Source: Polaromonas sp. (GTDB taxonomy: Bacteria > Pseudomonadota > Gammaproteobacteria > Burkholderiales > Burkholderiaceae_C). From it: a stretch of DNA of 64,000 nt. Both the position numbers and the translations under genes were made by a program. The DNA lies in contig NZ_JABBPE010000016.1 in assembly GCF_012927455.1 (NCBI RefSeq), positions 496,001 through 560,000 on the forward strand. Reading direction: 5' to 3'. Shown in pieces: positions 63,473 through 64,000 of the stretch (the first letter of the stretch is position 1; every line of letters starts with the position of its first letter). The notes beneath the pieces are model-generated. The model searched no databases. It was not told the origin of the DNA and saw nothing but the letters and a program-made list of their open reading frames with translations.

Positions 63473-64000
63473 AACCGTCCCTAATCCCCTTACCCCGTGC
63501 CACGTCAGCATCATCATCAAGGCACTGAACGAAGAAAATCGCATTGTGGCGGCCGTAGAAAGCGCGCTGGCCGCAGTCCAGGCGACAGGCGGCGAGGTGG
63601 TGCTGGCAGATTCCTGCTCCAGTGACCGCACTGTGGAACGGGTATCTGGCTACCCCATCCGCATCGTGCAACTGGCGCATGCCCATGAACGCTGTTGCGG
63701 CGTCGGCCCGCAGTTGGGCTACCAGCATTCGGCGGGTGAATTTGTTTACATCCTTGATGGCGATATGGAAATGCTGCCAGGTTTCTTGCCCGAGGCACTG
63801 GCCTTTATTCAGGCGCACCCCTCAGTGGCGGGGGTGGGCGGGCGTGTGGTAGAGATGAATACCAGCAGCCTGGAGTACCTGGCCCGCGTGGAGCGGGGCA
63901 TGGGTCACATGCAGGCGGGCGAGCTGGACAGGCTGGACGGGGGCGGCCTGTACCGCAGGACAGCGGTGGAACAGGCGGGCTATTTTTCCGACCGCAATCT
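63459..64000 (+). CDS. Family 2 glycosyltransferase, 3' end outside window
   Basis: The frame from ATG 63459 stays open to the window end (about 180 residues). It has the GT-A fold marks of family 2: SIIIKALNEENRIV near residue 17, VVLADSCSSDRTVER, and the DXD-like DGDMEML near 105. It overlaps the acetyltransferase gene by 14 bases, pointing to coupled expression in a surface-polysaccharide cluster that continues beyond the window. Donor and acceptor sugars cannot be told. Confidence 0.88.
   Translation, partial: MTPLETVPNPLTPCHVSIIIKALNEENRIVAAVESALAAVQATGGEVVLADSCSSDRTVERVSGYPIRIVQLAHAHERCCGVGPQLGYQHSAGEFVYILDGDMEMLPGFLPEALAFIQAHPSVAGVGGRVVEMNTSSLEYLARVERGMGHMQAGELDRLDGGGLYRRTAVEQAGYFSDRN

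Overview
The window reads as chromosomal DNA of a high-GC betaproteobacterium, most likely Burkholderiales, family Comamonadaceae (Polaromonas/Rhodoferax-like). This rests on gene content (ArgP/DadA pair, Bug-type binding protein, GTP-dependent PEP carboxykinase, many LivF/Opp-type transporters) and on a dispersed intergenic repeat, about 48 bp with two hairpins, of a kind I associate with this family. I see no rRNA, tRNA, CRISPR array, prophage or transposase gene. About 60 protein genes are supported.

Layout. 1-6025: end of a fused LivG-LivF ATPase gene, then a catabolic block (SDR dehydrogenase, 3-hydroxyacyl-CoA dehydrogenase-like enzyme, beta-keto acid cleavage enzyme) facing a CoA-transferase and a hotdog thioesterase. 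6171-17890: AsmA-like protein, a five-gene oligopeptide-type ABC transporter (minus strand) divergent from an M20 amidohydrolase, a DUF2891-like protein, a uracil-type permease and a small exported EF-hand protein. 18328-25425: a complete SUF iron-sulfur operon (sufA-B-C-D-S-U, then BolA, monothiol glutaredoxin, Nfu) behind a perfect IscR type 1 operator. 25538-30596: small genes, a Bug-type binding protein, metallophosphoesterase, universal stress protein, TetR regulator and a thioredoxin-like exported protein.

30599-39592: a phosphate-binding-like periplasmic protein followed by three consecutive membrane histidine kinases with closely related kinase cores but different sensor parts, and no response regulator nearby. 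39766-48470: ArgP/DadA pair, PHB-depolymerase-type esterase, M14 carboxypeptidase, flavin reductase, DMT exporter, LysR regulator. 48588-53268: pckG, then a decaying molybdate-transporter locus (modA and modC remnants) around a small zinc-ribbon gene, and an ABC ATPase with an altered Walker B. 53401-59350: lipoprotein, MOSC protein, threonine dehydratase, a tandem AAA+ ATPase, a lower-GC methyltransferase.

59645-62685: the anaerobic ribonucleotide reductase operon. Its promoter region has a tandem pair of NrdR-like boxes 32 bp apart and an FNR-like site. The reductase is split: the large subunit lacks the glycyl-radical loop, which is encoded by a separate 64-residue gene just before the activase gene. 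62957-64000: start of a polysaccharide-type cluster (hexapeptide acetyltransferase, family 2 glycosyltransferase, cut by the window end).

The most notable items are the split class III reductase with its operator array, the three-kinase locus, the repeat inserted in frame inside the DadA-type gene, and a pair of 103-bp inverted-repeat elements.
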